DNA from: Amphirosellinia nigrospora
Taxonomy: Eukaryota; Ascomycota; Sordariomycetes; Xylariales; Xylariaceae
NCBI GenBank assembly: GCA_004123355.1
Contig: SCHM01000004.1
Coordinates: forward strand, 7,777,017 to 7,841,016
Reading direction: 5' to 3'
Length of the DNA stretch: 64,000 nucleotides
Position 1 is the first letter of the stretch. Each line of letters opens with the position of its first letter. The translations under genes and the position numbers were made by a program. Positions 1-11,262 of this stretch are shown piece by piece. The notes beneath the pieces are model-generated. The model did no database searches and was not told the DNA's origin. It saw only the letters and a program-made list of their open reading frames with translations.

Positions 1-1112
1 TGGGATGTATACGATGCTACACCTCTTCTTGCCGTACTGGAAAAATGGGAACCGCTTTTCCCTGCTTTCGTTCGCTCCCAACTACTAGAGCAAGTGGTCC
101 GGAGACTCGAAGGCGCCATCGCGAGCTGGAGGCCCAAGAAGGAGCGCAGCACACTACCACACCTGTGGTTATTCCCCTGGCTCCAGCACCTGCCTCCGCA
201 CCACCTAGAGCCCAAAGGCACAGGTCTGGTCTCGGACGTGAGGCGGAAATACCGACAAATGATCGATACCTGGCAGTTTGATAGAGGCGTAGTCCCGGAA
301 TCAAACAATGGCAAGATGTCTTTCGCCCCTCCAAAGCACAAGATCAGTGGAAACCCTTGGTCATGCATCACATTCTTCCCAGCATGGGCCGCTATCTACG
401 CACCAACTTTCGCGTGGACCCAGGTGACCAAGAGCCGTATCTAAAAATGCTACAGGGTGTGGTCAAGTGGGTTGACGTCATCTCGTCCTCGATGATCGCT
501 GAGGTCATCGTCGCCGAGGTGTTCCCGATGTGGCACGACGTGCTGCACCAGTGGCTCACGAGTGACGAGGCCAACTATGACGAGATCGGCGCCTGGTTTG
601 AGTGGTGGCACGCCGATGTCTTCCCGCCCGAGATCGCGGCCCACCCGAGCGTACAGGCCGAGTTCCGCCGTGGCACGGCCACGGTGGAGAGAGCACTAGA
701 GCTCGGTGAGGATGCGAAACACGTCCTTTCTCCGCCTGAGAAGAAGCCCGCCCGCCCGACGAGGGATGTTAGGAAGCAGAAGGACGAAAAGCGGCCGAAA
801 CTACCCCAGCCCCCTCCACCCGCCGAGGTCGTCGAGCCAACCTTCCGGGACGAAGTCGAAAACTGGTGTCTGGAAAACGATATCCGCTTCATTCCCGTCC
901 GCAAGGCCAACGAGCTGGGCAAGCACTACTTCCGCCTCACCGCCCGCCTGGACGGCAAGGGTGGCGTATTGGCGTATTTCCGTAGTGGTGGAGAGGTTGC
1001 GGATGCCCTCGTCGTCGAGTCCCGCAAAATCAATGGCACGTTTCGACGCGCGGAACGCCCAGAGTGGGATGCGTTACTCGCGTCGCTATTTGAGGAGGTT
1101 GAGGGAAGGTAG
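1..1112 (+). CDS. TFIP11/Ntr1-like G-patch spliceosome disassembly factor, 3' part
   Basis: The C-terminal ~370 residues of a tuftelin-interacting-protein-11 / yeast Spp382-Ntr1 family protein; the start and the G-patch lie left of the window. Family members recruit and activate the helicase Prp43 to take apart the intron-lariat spliceosome in the nucleus. What shows it: the GCFC region with WEPLFPAFVRSQLLEQVV, a LWLFPWL stretch, the block WHDVLHQWLTSDEANYDEI and the C-terminal RDEVENWCLENDIRFIPV followed by a KGGVLAYF segment, all in family order. A Lys/Pro-rich linker lies at about 720-830. The frame changes at about 293-297 in a CCC run; one extra C gives 1113 nt, exactly 371 codons with the stop. 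That is most simply a one-base assembly loss. No intron is seen. It ends with TAG at 1110-1112. Family call firm; exact orthology inferred. Confidence 0.88.
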
Positions 1113-2875
1113 GAAGCTGTTCTGGGCCTGGGTGTAGATATATGAGAGTGGAAGGGCTGGGTTAAGCAGATAAGTCATATAAGAATGTGTAGAATCTATC
1201 ATGGTTTTATAACTGGGTGACTATCAAAATTTGACTTGGATTCCTATCTATTGTATCTTTATCCTGACTATGAAGGAAATAGCGATTCATAACAGTATTG
1301 ATCTATTATCTCAGTTTACTTAATCATGATATAAGACAGAGGTGTCAGGAGACCCTGCGATGCACACGCAAGTCATTGATGCTTGTCATTATATGAAGGT
1401 TTCTAAATCTCCTCTGTGGATGCGTGTTTATTATAATCCATGACAGAAAGTCCGTCGAGTATTATCCCATGCTTCGAGCCGAAAAAGATGTTCTTGATAT
1501 GGAACTTACTTAAGAGCGAAACATGGTAAACAAGCATAGATCGTTATATTCATCAAAGTCATGACATGATCAGTTACACGTTTTATATCTCGACTCAAAG
1601 CACTTAGGCATTATTGATGTCATATGATATTTAGAGATAGAGGTATGAGAAGGGCACCTCATCTGAAAATGCCTCCATGTTTATTTACCAGATTGGTTTC
1701 GAAGGCTTATTTTTGGCGACTTCACATTCACTCTATGTTAGTGGTTGGGAATCAGAGTTGATGTCATCTTAAGTAAATCTTCCGAACTTGCCAAGGTACT
1801 CTCTTCCCCCATACTAAGCCTTGAAGTCGATCATAAGCCCAGCGAGGAAGAAGTATTTCGCAAACCAGACCCGCCTTTCTGGCGCCCGGGCTTTCTATCT
1901 TTTCTCTCGGTTAAGATAATGACTCCTTACGGATTAGATAAACTTGTTTAGGCACCCGTAATTAGAGAAGCCATCTTATTGTAATGATGAAAACCATATT
2001 TCCTCGGGCTTCGAGTCGTGAGGGGCGTACCTAAATGGTCGGTGAACGGGACAGGCTGGGATCCCTTGAAAAGCTATAGAACCTATAGGAGGAAATACCG
2101 TTTCTTCAGCTCACCCACATGAGGACGGTTGGTGCTTAAAGGTAAGTAAGAAACTGAATGAGCACCCTACGTCGAGCCTAATTTCAAGTTCAGCTGGCAT
2201 ACTTCGATAAACAAGTCTGGATTCGGACTGCCCAGACCTTGGCATTCGGCTTTTAGCCCTGGCAGATCCGGGAAAGTGGTCTAGTCCCAACGCCTTGGCA
2301 TCCGGTATTGCATACTAGCTGACCTGCCAGTGTAGATTATATCACGAGTAGGTACGACATCGAATATTCTATGCTATATTGAAGCACAGGATAGTTTGAT
2401 AGTTCCTTACGCATGGATACGGTTACACCACGGCGTAAATGGATATTGCTGGTAGAGCGTATTTACTCACACTTGCTACTTTATATTTGACCTCTCTGCA
2501 GCTAATAGGATCCCTCTATTCAACACATATGGGCCTCGGAGGTGCTGCTTAATTCATCATCACTAGCCACGGTTAACGACAGCGGTGTGGAGTGAGCCAG
2601 GTACCAAAGAGCTGAAGCCGTCTTTACAGGGTCCACGTATACCCTACGCGGTTGAGGAGCAAATAGGTAATATGAATTGCAAGGATATTCAAAGCCGCGT
2701 TCAGTATCAGATACTGGAATACTAGAATATTAGAATATTAGAATATTTAAATACTAACTGTAGTGGGTCTATTACACGTTGGAAAGAATCATAAATAGAA
2801 GAAAACAACTGGCTTCCTGAACACAAGCTCTCGTCACTACCTTAGTCTCAGTTACAACTTATATACCTCGCCGCC
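1113..2875. other. Intergenic, transporter promoter side
   Basis: No supportable gene. A 68-codon ORF at 1745-1951 has no family resemblance and was left out. An AT-rich microrepeat of the unit TAGAATAT occurs about three times at 2715-2755, roughly 120 bp before the transporter start. The stretch must hold the 3' UTR of the upstream gene and the promoter of the transporter; no certain regulatory site was seen. Confidence 0.6.
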
Positions 2876-4924
2876 ATGACGACATTTGAAGCGACCAAAG
2901 AGCAACTTGAAAGGCCGAAACAGACAGAAGATGGCCGACTGAGTGTCACAGAAACTCCCAGAGATGAGGATCAGCCAGTCTTGTTCGATATCGCCGCTGA
3001 GAAGAGACTCCTTAGGAAGTGCGATTTATATGTCGTTCCGCCTCTCGCCTTGATTTTCTTCCTGGCCTTCTTAGACCGCACCAACATTGGTACGTGTATT
3101 ACTTACACGCCGTGAAATATATCGGCGACTCTTGCTAATGATATCTTGTACAACTCTCAAGGCAATGCAAAAATCCAGGGGTTAGAAGATGATCTCAATA
3201 TGACTGGTCACGATTATAATATTGCTCTCTTCATATTCTTTATTCCTTATATCGTATTCGAAGTCCCCGTGCGTCAACATACCCTCTCATTCTTGCATTC
3301 TAATCTAGCCACTAAAGATGCCAGTGAATAGGCAAATATCGTCATCAAGCGCCTTGCCCCCTCCACGTGGCTCAGTCTTATCATGGTGCTTTGGGGTATG
3401 TCTCCCAACACTGTGCTCTCGCATCATAATTGCTGATTTCCAAAAGGCATTACGACAATCGGCCAAGGTCTCGTTCGCAACGTTCAAGGCCTAATTGCGA
3501 CACGATTTTTGCTTGGCCTATTCGAAGCTGGCGTTTTCCCAGGTCGGTAGCCCTTGGAACGAGACGTCATTTTCTCCAAGTGCTCATGTTAACATCGACT
3601 AGGCTGCGCTTACTTAATCAGCATGTATTACAAGCGTTTCGAGCTACAGTGGCGTATGTCCGTCTTCTTCTGTGCCGCTATTCTAGCGGGAGGCTTTTCT
3701 GGCTTGCTGGCCTACGGCATCGCTAATTTGGGAGGAGTTGCCGGCTATGGGGCATGGCGCTGGTAAACTCCCATCCGGAACTACGACGTCGAACTTTCGC
3801 TCACGAGGGGAATAGGATCTTTATCATAGAGGGCTTAATTACTGTGCTTGTTGGCGCGTTGTCTAAGCTGTGGGTGGCCGATTGGCCTGAAACTGCCAAG
3901 TTCCTCGACGATGAGGAGAGGAAGCTTTTACTTGCACGTCTTGCTCGGGATACAGGTGACGCGAGGAGTTGAGTTGCATTCTTTCCTATTCGATTCCCCG
4001 TACACGGTATTCGATGAATTCAGCGTTTCTAATCGTTGATATGCTAGTGGATGAACTCACGCCCAGAGCCAGGAAACGAATCTTTCTCGACTGGAAGATT
4101 TACACGGGCGCGTTCGCTTACATGGGAATAGTGAACACGGGGTACTCTGGGTCGGTGAGTAGTGATCTCATAGGCGCCGTGATATTTTAATCGCCGACTA
4201 ACTTTATATGTTAGTTCTTCATCCAACCATATTATACGAGATGGGTTATAGTGCGGCCGAGGCACAGGTTCGGTCTATACCCATCTACATAGTGGCAACC
4301 GTAACGTGTCTGGCAACAGCATACGCGGCCGACCGGCTGAAGCATCGGTACACATTTGCGATGTGTGGCTTGGCTATTGCCGCAGTGGGTTACAGTATTT
4401 TGCTTGGACAGCGACACCTCTCCGTCGGCGTCAAGTATTTCGCGCTCTTCTTGGTTCTAGGCGGTGGATATGCGACCCAACCGATCACTATCGCGTGGCT
4501 TGCTAATAATGTGTCGGGTCATTACAAGCGAGCTATTTCGGCAGCGATACAGATTGGACTTGGAAATGGTAAGGGAAATCACGTACCGCCCCAGCCATTT
4601 GCCGTCTGTCGTTTGGGGCGAAATCTATCAATGAAAACCAAACTCTTCTATAATCCGCTCGTAACAAAATTACTAACATACAACAAAGTCGGTGGCATAG
4701 TAGCATCCAATATATTCTTCGCCTCCGAGGCACCGCAATATCGTACCGGCTATGGTGTAAGTCTCGGGTTCCTGGGTATCTGTGCGGTGGCTTGTACCAT
4801 CCTGTTCATCGGGGCACGGCGAGAGAATAAGAAAAGGGATCTGGGCGAGCGTGACCACCGCCTCGAAAAGCCAGACGCTCATAATCTCGGTGACGATCAT
4901 CCACACTGGCGCTTCACTGCGTGA
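2876..4924 (+). CDS. MFS transporter, anion:cation symporter (Dal5/Tna1-like) family
   Basis: A 12-TM plasma-membrane permease of the ACS branch of the major facilitator superfamily (relatives carry allantoate, nicotinate, pantothenate or vitamins); the substrate cannot be told. Signature: LDRTNIGNAKIQGLEDDL after TM1, then RFLLGLFEAGVFPG and the GPLYG-like half-way loop region, and SAAEAQ before TM8. I place nine exons: 2876-3089, 3162-3268, 3332-3395, 3447-3542, 3603-3762, 3816-3955, 4048-4154, 4215-4568, 4689-4924. All eight introns are GT...AG, 51-120 nt. Summed exons give 1478 nt; one base more near 4219 (FFHPTILYEMGY) makes 493 codons, 492 residues, the usual size. So one missing base is likely. 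The ATG at 2876 follows GCCGCC, a good Kozak context. No neighbour suggests a pathway. Confidence 0.9.
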
Positions 4925-5981
4925 AAACTTTGCTTCGCTGTATAGTATTGTTACATGTAGTTAAGCTTGCGCCGCATATCTACATCGCGCCTTTTTGGTA
5001 ACAGCGACTAATACCGAGCGTCTAGTTTCATCTGCTAATGTAATAACATTATCAAAATCATATTGTTTATGAAGTTAACTCGTATTCTGACATTTGAGCT
5101 TAAGAATGTTACTGGATTATTTGGAGTCGCCCTATGCTCCTATGTGCACACTAGGCACTATAAATGTTTGATATTGTCGAGTAGGCCAGGCATGGATTTC
5201 AATTATCGGCATTCTAATTCTTGTTGATAACCTAGAGCTGCTCCTCAATACTTTAGTAGTTATTATACAAGAAATTGGGAGGGCGCATCATGATTCCCTT
5301 GACCAGACGAGCTCTTCTGACAAGCAAACTCGGTACTGCCAATGCAAGGAGGCTGGATTCATAAAAGTGGGAGTATTGCATATCATACAGTCGTTCGGGC
5401 TACAGAAACTCCTATTTTGACATTCTTATCCCTATTAAGTACGGAATTCGTCTCTTCTTTGTCGACTCTACCTCAAAGTATCGACTTATGAGACTATTAT
5501 AAATGTAATTCTTTGTGTCCCGTACTTTCAGTGCGGTTAGCAATACTACCTAGGATTCAACCGCCAGATTTTCGGGTATCCGTCGAATTATGGTACTCCC
5601 CAATCTACACGTCCAATATTGATGGACAGTCAGCTCCATCTCCTGCAAGCTAAGATTATGGGTTATCAGATGCGAAATGGTGTGTCTTTGCCTCTGGGAT
5701 ACGTCCATGAATTCGAGTGAACGAGATAGCATTTCATCAGCTGAGCGAGGTCAATAGACGGCGGAATACAATGTGAAAGTAGGTTCTTTGTTCGCTATAA
5801 ATCGCTTTTAGCTAGTCTAGCCTCAGAGATCACGTTTTGAGCATACAAGCGACAAAGCAAGGAAATATCAGTGCTTTCCTATGGGAGGAATTGGCCCCTT
5901 TGAAGGCATCCGTAGTTACCCCGATAACATCTTGGCTGCCGGAACTGTGGCTTCATCCGATTTTAAATAAGAGGCGTACAT
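4925..5981. other. Intergenic
   Basis: AT-leaning sequence with no gene I can support. A short open frame around 5837-6109 overlaps the doubtful ORF that follows, in another frame. A half-site of the window-wide palindrome, CTACCTAGGA, lies near 5547. Nothing else stands out. Confidence 0.5.
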
Positions 5982-6389
5982 ATGAGACAGCTGCTTCACG
6001 TTCCGGAGCGCCAGATATCCACATTACCACATACGGGACGACCGGTGTCGGTGAAATCTCGCGCCCAATACGAAATGGAATTGCCAACTGCGAGCCACGA
6101 TCTAGATAGGCATAGCATTGACAGTATCGAGGTCTCGGACTGGCTGATGGAAGCCATGGTCGACCTGAGCCAAGATTTGAATACATCAAAGAAAGAACTG
6201 GACATAATCAAATTCATACTGGAGGAAATGGGATCGCGGTCGCGGACCGATCATAGGTGGGGCGTTACCCGAGAGGCACAGCTAGAGCCCATGAGACTCA
6301 TGAGAGCATGCCGCGAGTATTCCAGTGCGCGGTGTCATCTCCTGCGAGAACGGCTCCGTCAAGTCCAGTTCTGGGCACGGTCGGGGTGA
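5982..6389 (+). CDS. Hypothetical ORF, doubtful
   Basis: A 135-codon ORF I do not recognise. The middle (about residues 35-80) is hydrophilic and could form helix: HSIDSIEVSDWLMEAMVDL, then a segment rich in Asp, Lys and Glu. The C-terminal third is Arg-rich (RLMRACREYSSARCHLLRER). There is no signal peptide, no TM span and no known motif. Overlapping open frames at 5837-6109 (+) and 6257-6535 (+) leave open that this is a fragment of a decayed or frameshifted gene. Given the frequent one-base losses elsewhere in the window, the true limits may differ. It could equally be chance. Confidence 0.22.
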   Translation: MRQLLHVPERQISTLPHTGRPVSVKSRAQYEMELPTASHDLDRHSIDSIEVSDWLMEAMVDLSQDLNTSKKELDIIKFILEEMGSRSRTDHRWGVTREAQLEPMRLMRACREYSSARCHLLRERLRQVQFWARSG

Positions 6390-7444
6390 TGGGACAGCAG
6401 GTGCCTGGAAGAGCTCCGGAAGAGGTCAAGATCTCCTTTTCTATTTCTCTGCGCCCAGAACACGAATCGAAGAGTGAGGAGTGGCAACGATGGCTTGTCT
6501 GGTGTTTTTCATTGTTCCAGGCATCTTTCCTTTAGTAATGAATCTGCCCAGCTACTGCCCCCAAGGAACCAAAGCTTCATGGCGGATGCTGACTATTATT
6601 ACGAAAGTGGCGTTTCGTAGACATTGAATGGCGAAAGTGGTTGAGCGATCAGGCGAGTCGTCATGCCGATCGGCTGGGTGGCGACCGAGCATCACTCATC
6701 GATACCACGTCGGAATCATCGAACGACGCCGTCTGGAGAGATTGGGGCCCGTTACCTCACATTCTTAGCGCTGATGTCTGGTGGAAAGATCTATGAGGCG
6801 GCGTAAACCGAGAGGGGCCGTCGAGTACGGGTACGAGCGGAAGGTGGTATGATCATGTTCTTGGTCGTGCCGGTCTTCGGGGGCTCTAGAATGGTGTTAG
6901 CGAGTCGAGGCGTTCGACCTTTGCGTCAAACACTCGTATGATCGGGGAGTTTAGTGTGCTATAATCCAGTGTAATGAATCCATGAGAAGTATGAGGGGTG
7001 TTTGTTGATTAGGTCAAGACTATACCTCGATACCTGGACGGGAGGCGAGTGGCAATGGGAACGATGACTATCGCGATCGAAATAACGTTCATGGATACTA
7101 GTGACACGCGATCATGCCACACACGACAATGTTGTTGCAAACTTCAGGGTTGATGAATAAGTATGTTTGTTTTGTCAGCCGCTTTACCCTGCCTCCTAAT
7201 TTTCTCTTCCTCGCGAGTAACAAGCGTCGTTCTTGTGTGAGAATGGTCTTTAGCTGATTTCACTACCAAATAGATGAATAGCAAAGCTTTTGTTGCTCAG
7301 ACTTGAGACAATAAATAGTGCTTAGCGTCCCTGCAACTCTACATACCTGGTAGCAGTAAGGGTTCCCGGAACATGGTCTCATGCATCGGATTGTTTCGCA
7401 GGGTGTTTAGAACCCGATTGATCATGCATTGACTCTCAGAGCCT

Positions 7445-7480
<36 letters not shown>

Positions 7481-8880
7481 AAAGGACTACTCGTAAGAAC
7501 GTGGTAGGTAAGTAGCGGTGACAGTATACACTGGGAGCGGCCATCCTACTTGCCCAGCCAACTATCACCACAAGCGCGAACGGTAGCGATATCTACCTGG
7601 TTTGGCTATTTTGATTACGCACGGCCAAGATACTACCAAGGTAGTTAGACCGACAACGCGCATACAAGCCCCAGACCCTGAATCATGGAAATAGAATACC
7701 AGTACATTAGGAGAATTTAATAGCCTCGTAAAACGGACAGAACAAAGCAGTGCTAGGTTAGTATACTTGGCGTAGACGTCACCTATCAACATACCTTTGT
7801 AGGTTTTGTTTTGTTCAATCCCCGGTACCAACCGAAGAATCCAGGTTGTTGGTGATTCAACAGTAACCACCTACTCTTGGGATCTACTTAACCTTGATTG
7901 ATTGACGAAAGCCTTCCTTGCCTTACCCGCGGCTCATATCCGCTGTTAGCACCTTACACGGGCCATATTGAGTCTGGGCGGACAGCCAGTCCCCTCTACG
8001 GGGTAGGTCAGCCGAAGCACTATTACGTACAAAATACCCAAACACAGGGATTTCAGCCGCGTTTAGGTTCGCCCATTCCAGTTGTTTCGCTGCCATGATG
8101 CATGCCGATGCCTCGATACCACTTTACATCCTAGATTTGCGGAGGTTGGTAGCCTTTGCCCATTCTGGGGTACGAAGATGAACCTCGAGACATTGTCTTG
8201 GGTCGGTCTGGTGTCGCGTAGGCGTAGGGAGAACAACACGCTAGCGCTTACTTCGCAATCCTTACCGACGCCGTGGTTGTTCTCTCGGGGCCGTTGCAAT
8301 GCTTACTTATACCTACCTACATAGTACGTACATAGTCAGTATGTATGTACTTAACTGCGGAACGAGCCCTCGGTTAGTGTGAGGCGTATGCCTCACTACC
8401 TACTAACTTACACTAGTATCCGGCACCGGCATTCTCCAGGGTCTCCTTTGTTATCCTTTACACTATTCCACGGCATGGAACGTAGTATGGTTTTAGTGTC
8501 TGCTTAAGTATACGTATACTATTACTAGCGCGTACACTTACATATATTTAGAGCATCATGGGTGTCTCGGGACACCACCTACGTATACTTTAAGTATGTA
8601 GTGTAGTGTATACCGCGGTTGTTCCACGCGCACACGCACACGCAGATTGATTGGCATGGGCAGATAGACACACCGGATTGGTCACTCCTATCTCACTCTT
8701 CACTCTTCGGTGTTATTGGAGTGGCCGCTTTGCCGGCTATGCCGATAGTTTTGTGGCACGGCACAGCCAAGACCTCCAAGACCTCCAAGACACCCTACAC
8801 TACACACTACACCAGACATCGCGACGGCGTATCTGCTGTAGGCGTTCTTACTGACAGGTTTTGCGCCTACTCTTTATGTA
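6390..8880. other. Long gene-poor intergenic region, left part
   Basis: About 2.5 kb without a supportable gene. It contains the T33 tract (own entry) and many short GTAC/TACGTA words between 8300 and 8620, an area rich in GTA/TAC steps that gives no clear tandem period. Several open frames of 60-110 codons lack any family signal and overlap on both strands, so they were left out. Confidence 0.5.
7447..7479 (+). repeat. Homopolymer T33
   Basis: Thirty-three T in a row in GC-normal intergenic DNA. It could be the oligo(A) tail of a minus-strand retrosequence or a simple slippage tract; no element body was recognised to its left on the minus strand. The true length is uncertain because homopolymers look unreliable in this assembly. 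Confidence 0.95.
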
Positions 8881-9066
8881 TCTCTTTGAATGGCGTTTCG
8901 GCACCAGTACATAAAAAGTGGAAAAGCGGGACTAAGTAGATAACCAGATGAGCGAATCGGACTTTTATTCAAATAAGCGTACCTAATCTAATTCGTCCAT
9001 CTGGCTATTTGCTTAGCTTCCTTGTCCACTTTTCATGTACTGGTGCCGAAACGCCATTCAAAGAGA
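8881..9066. mobile_element. 186-bp fold-back MITE-like element, TA-flanked
   Basis: Two arms of about 80 bp are inverted copies of each other (left 8881-8960, right 8987-9066) around a loop of about 26-30 bp. The outer 33 bp or so of the arms are identical (TCTCTTTGAATGGCG... against its reverse complement) and the inner part differs at scattered positions; overall arm identity is about 85% by eye. Both ends are directly flanked by TA (8879-8880 and 9067-9068). Long terminal inverted repeats, tiny size, no coding capacity and a TA target fit a Tc1/mariner-type MITE. Because TA is itself palindromic it does not separate a target duplication from a slightly longer palindrome. The left arm carries no RIP-like AT bias. 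Confidence 0.7.
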
Positions 9067-9660
9067 TACGCGTTGCTGACCACTCTTCCAGAAGAGTTCC
9101 TCGACATTTCTTCATTCTGCCTAGTCTGACCACGGGCGAATCTTAGCCTTAAGTGGAAGGTGGTTCGGAACCCTGGCTAATGGAGGCCCGCTTGGGACAA
9201 CAGATGGAGCGGTGCTAATATCAGCCCAGTCTTGGTCCTGCAAGAAGGTAAGAAAGTTGGTGCGGAGAATTCGGATTTGGAAAGTCTCTGGAACTTCTCC
9301 CGCAGTACTGTACTGTAGCTTTGCTCTCCGCCTTTACTAAGTATGTATCCTTCCTCCTGCTCCTCACCACGATACCTTGCCTTGCCCAGACGCTAAGACG
9401 AATATCCAATTTTCCTCCAGAGCGTACGTAATTTCGAGGAGCGTAGGTAGTCGTTCAAGATAAGAAAGAGCTAAGCAGATGAGCAGCGCTGGTGTCTGGT
9501 GCAGAAGGATTCCTGTTTGCCCTCGGTCCTCATCACCATCGTCACTTGTTAATGTACCTATCTGCCTATCTACCTATATGGCCTCTTCTTTTTCGCCACG
9601 TGCGAGGTATGCAATCTCGTTCGTGCAGCTGTCAAGGACGCTCCCACACCACACGAGAAT

Positions 9661-9715
9661 ACTAGGACTAGGACTAGGACTAGGAATGGGGCTGGGGCCG
9701 GGGCTGGGGCTGGGG
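9661..9715 (+). repeat. Hexamer microsatellite, ACTAGG then GGGGCT
   Basis: Four copies of ACTAGG pass into about five copies of GGGGCT/GGGGCC, all on a six-base period. The same GGGGCT unit, on the other strand as AGCCCC, forms the array at 29682-29765. Confidence 0.85.
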
Positions 9716-9996
9716 GACTCGTCAGATTTGCCATCAACGTCGGTGGTGCTTGGAATAATACAATATGATACGAGTACGTCAGCATATCATCTCCAGATAC
9801 CCTACTAAGTACTACAGTACACTACCCTAGGTACGCTACTAACATATGCCAGTAGCGGTATTTATTATCCCGTAGCCGTATTCATTGGCACAGATACTAT
9901 AACACTAGCCTGCGCAACCGTCTCATTCTTATCTCTAGCGGTGGTACTATCCCACAAACACTAAAACACCCTGGCTACCTACTTAACTTAGTGTAC

Positions 9997-10032
9997 TTAC
10001 CAGGATGATTACCAGGATGCTTACCAGGATAC
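9997..10032 (+). repeat. 12-bp tandem triplicate
   Basis: Three copies of TTACCAGGAT plus two variable bases (GA, GC, AC). Simple minisatellite in non-coding DNA. Confidence 0.85.
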
Positions 10033-11262
10033 GTACTGCCCAATTGAGAAACAAGACGCTAGTATTATCTACAAGTAGGTAGGTATATAACTTATGTCAG
10101 GCTCAGGCTCGGGCCTATTAGAGTGCTACGTGCGCTACGTATACCAGAGCTCATCGTCGCATACGCGATGGCTTGGAAGTACTTATTCAGAGCACGTCCG
10201 CCCACAACACTACATTACTGTGCGTTGTTTCCGTCTACCTAGGCGCTGCCTATCTCGACTATTCTCTTGAAAGAATTAGACGAACCTTGAAGATTGTGTG
10301 TTGAAGATTGTATATCGAGAATAAGGCTCAGCCGAAGCTTGTGCTTGATTGTGAGGGCACGGGAAGCGTCCTTAAGATTCGTAACTTGTACGTCGTGAAT
10401 GCGTACGTAGTACGATGCATACAGATACATTCTCTTACGGAGTGGAAGTCTGTATTGGATGAATGAATACCAGCAGGCAACATCCTGCTATATAGGCCTC
10501 CGATCGAACCCGTTTTGCTCCCTATCTGGTAATTAGTCCTGACATCTCTAACCCGATAACCCGAATGGACGGGCTCGAATGATGGATGCTGGATTTGGTT
10601 GAAACCCTGACCAGACCCTGAACTCCCTGAACTCCAAACTGAGTCGAATCTTGCAGCGTCGAACTTACACTACACTACTTCCACTTCCTCCCACCGAGCT
10701 GGTGGGGATCAGCGGCTCAATCACGCGACTCGATTGTCTATCCCTCCCCCCCCCTTCCCTTCCAGTCCCCCCCAAAGCTTCACAGTATTTACAGTATCAA
10801 TTCGCTAGCACTGCCAAGCTTGGACAATGTCCCATCCTCCCTTGGCCGTATCACCCATTCACAGCTCTCAGTGGGTGAGATCACGGATCCCCACTTCGCT
10901 TTATCCTTACCCTTGCCCGACAGTACGGGGCTGCATACTATCTACACAGTACCAACAGCAGTAGGATCGAGGGTCGACCAGGGAGTTGTCCGACGCTGGT
11001 GGGAAGCGATACTACTCGATATGTATGTATAAGTAGACGAGATACAAATGTGTCGCATGTGCTCCTCTCGCGCATTCTCCTTCTGTCCTGGATCACCTTT
11101 ATCCCTTTGTTTTCCATCATTGCCGCTGCAGGGTGTCCAAGCCTGATAGGACTTGACCGATCCCTTGGAAAGTCGGCAGCCGACATTCTCTTCTATTTAC
11201 CTATCCTTCTATTCCTTCCTTTGTCTTCGTCCTCCACCTAATCCTACCGTCCATCGCCAAAC

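Larger units (their letters stand above)
9067..11262. other. Long gene-poor intergenic region, permease promoter side
   Basis: No supportable gene. Contents: GC-rich hexamer repeat at 9661-9715, a 12-bp triplicate at 9997-10032, short C-runs at 10746-10780, and CT-rich sequence at 11185-11260 just before the permease start, which looks like a fungal pyrimidine-rich core promoter/leader. Near-copies of the palindrome TACCTAGGTA occur at about 9827 and 10235. Confidence 0.5.

Noticed and set aside
1745-1951. 68-codon plus-strand ORF
   Set aside because: No recognisable motif, no splice sites, and intergenic composition.
8619-8939. 106-codon plus-strand ORF
   Set aside because: No family signal; its right end runs into the hairpin element.
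10490-10590. Possible tRNA because of a GATCGAACCCG word
   Set aside because: No matching A box or cloverleaf stems could be found around it.
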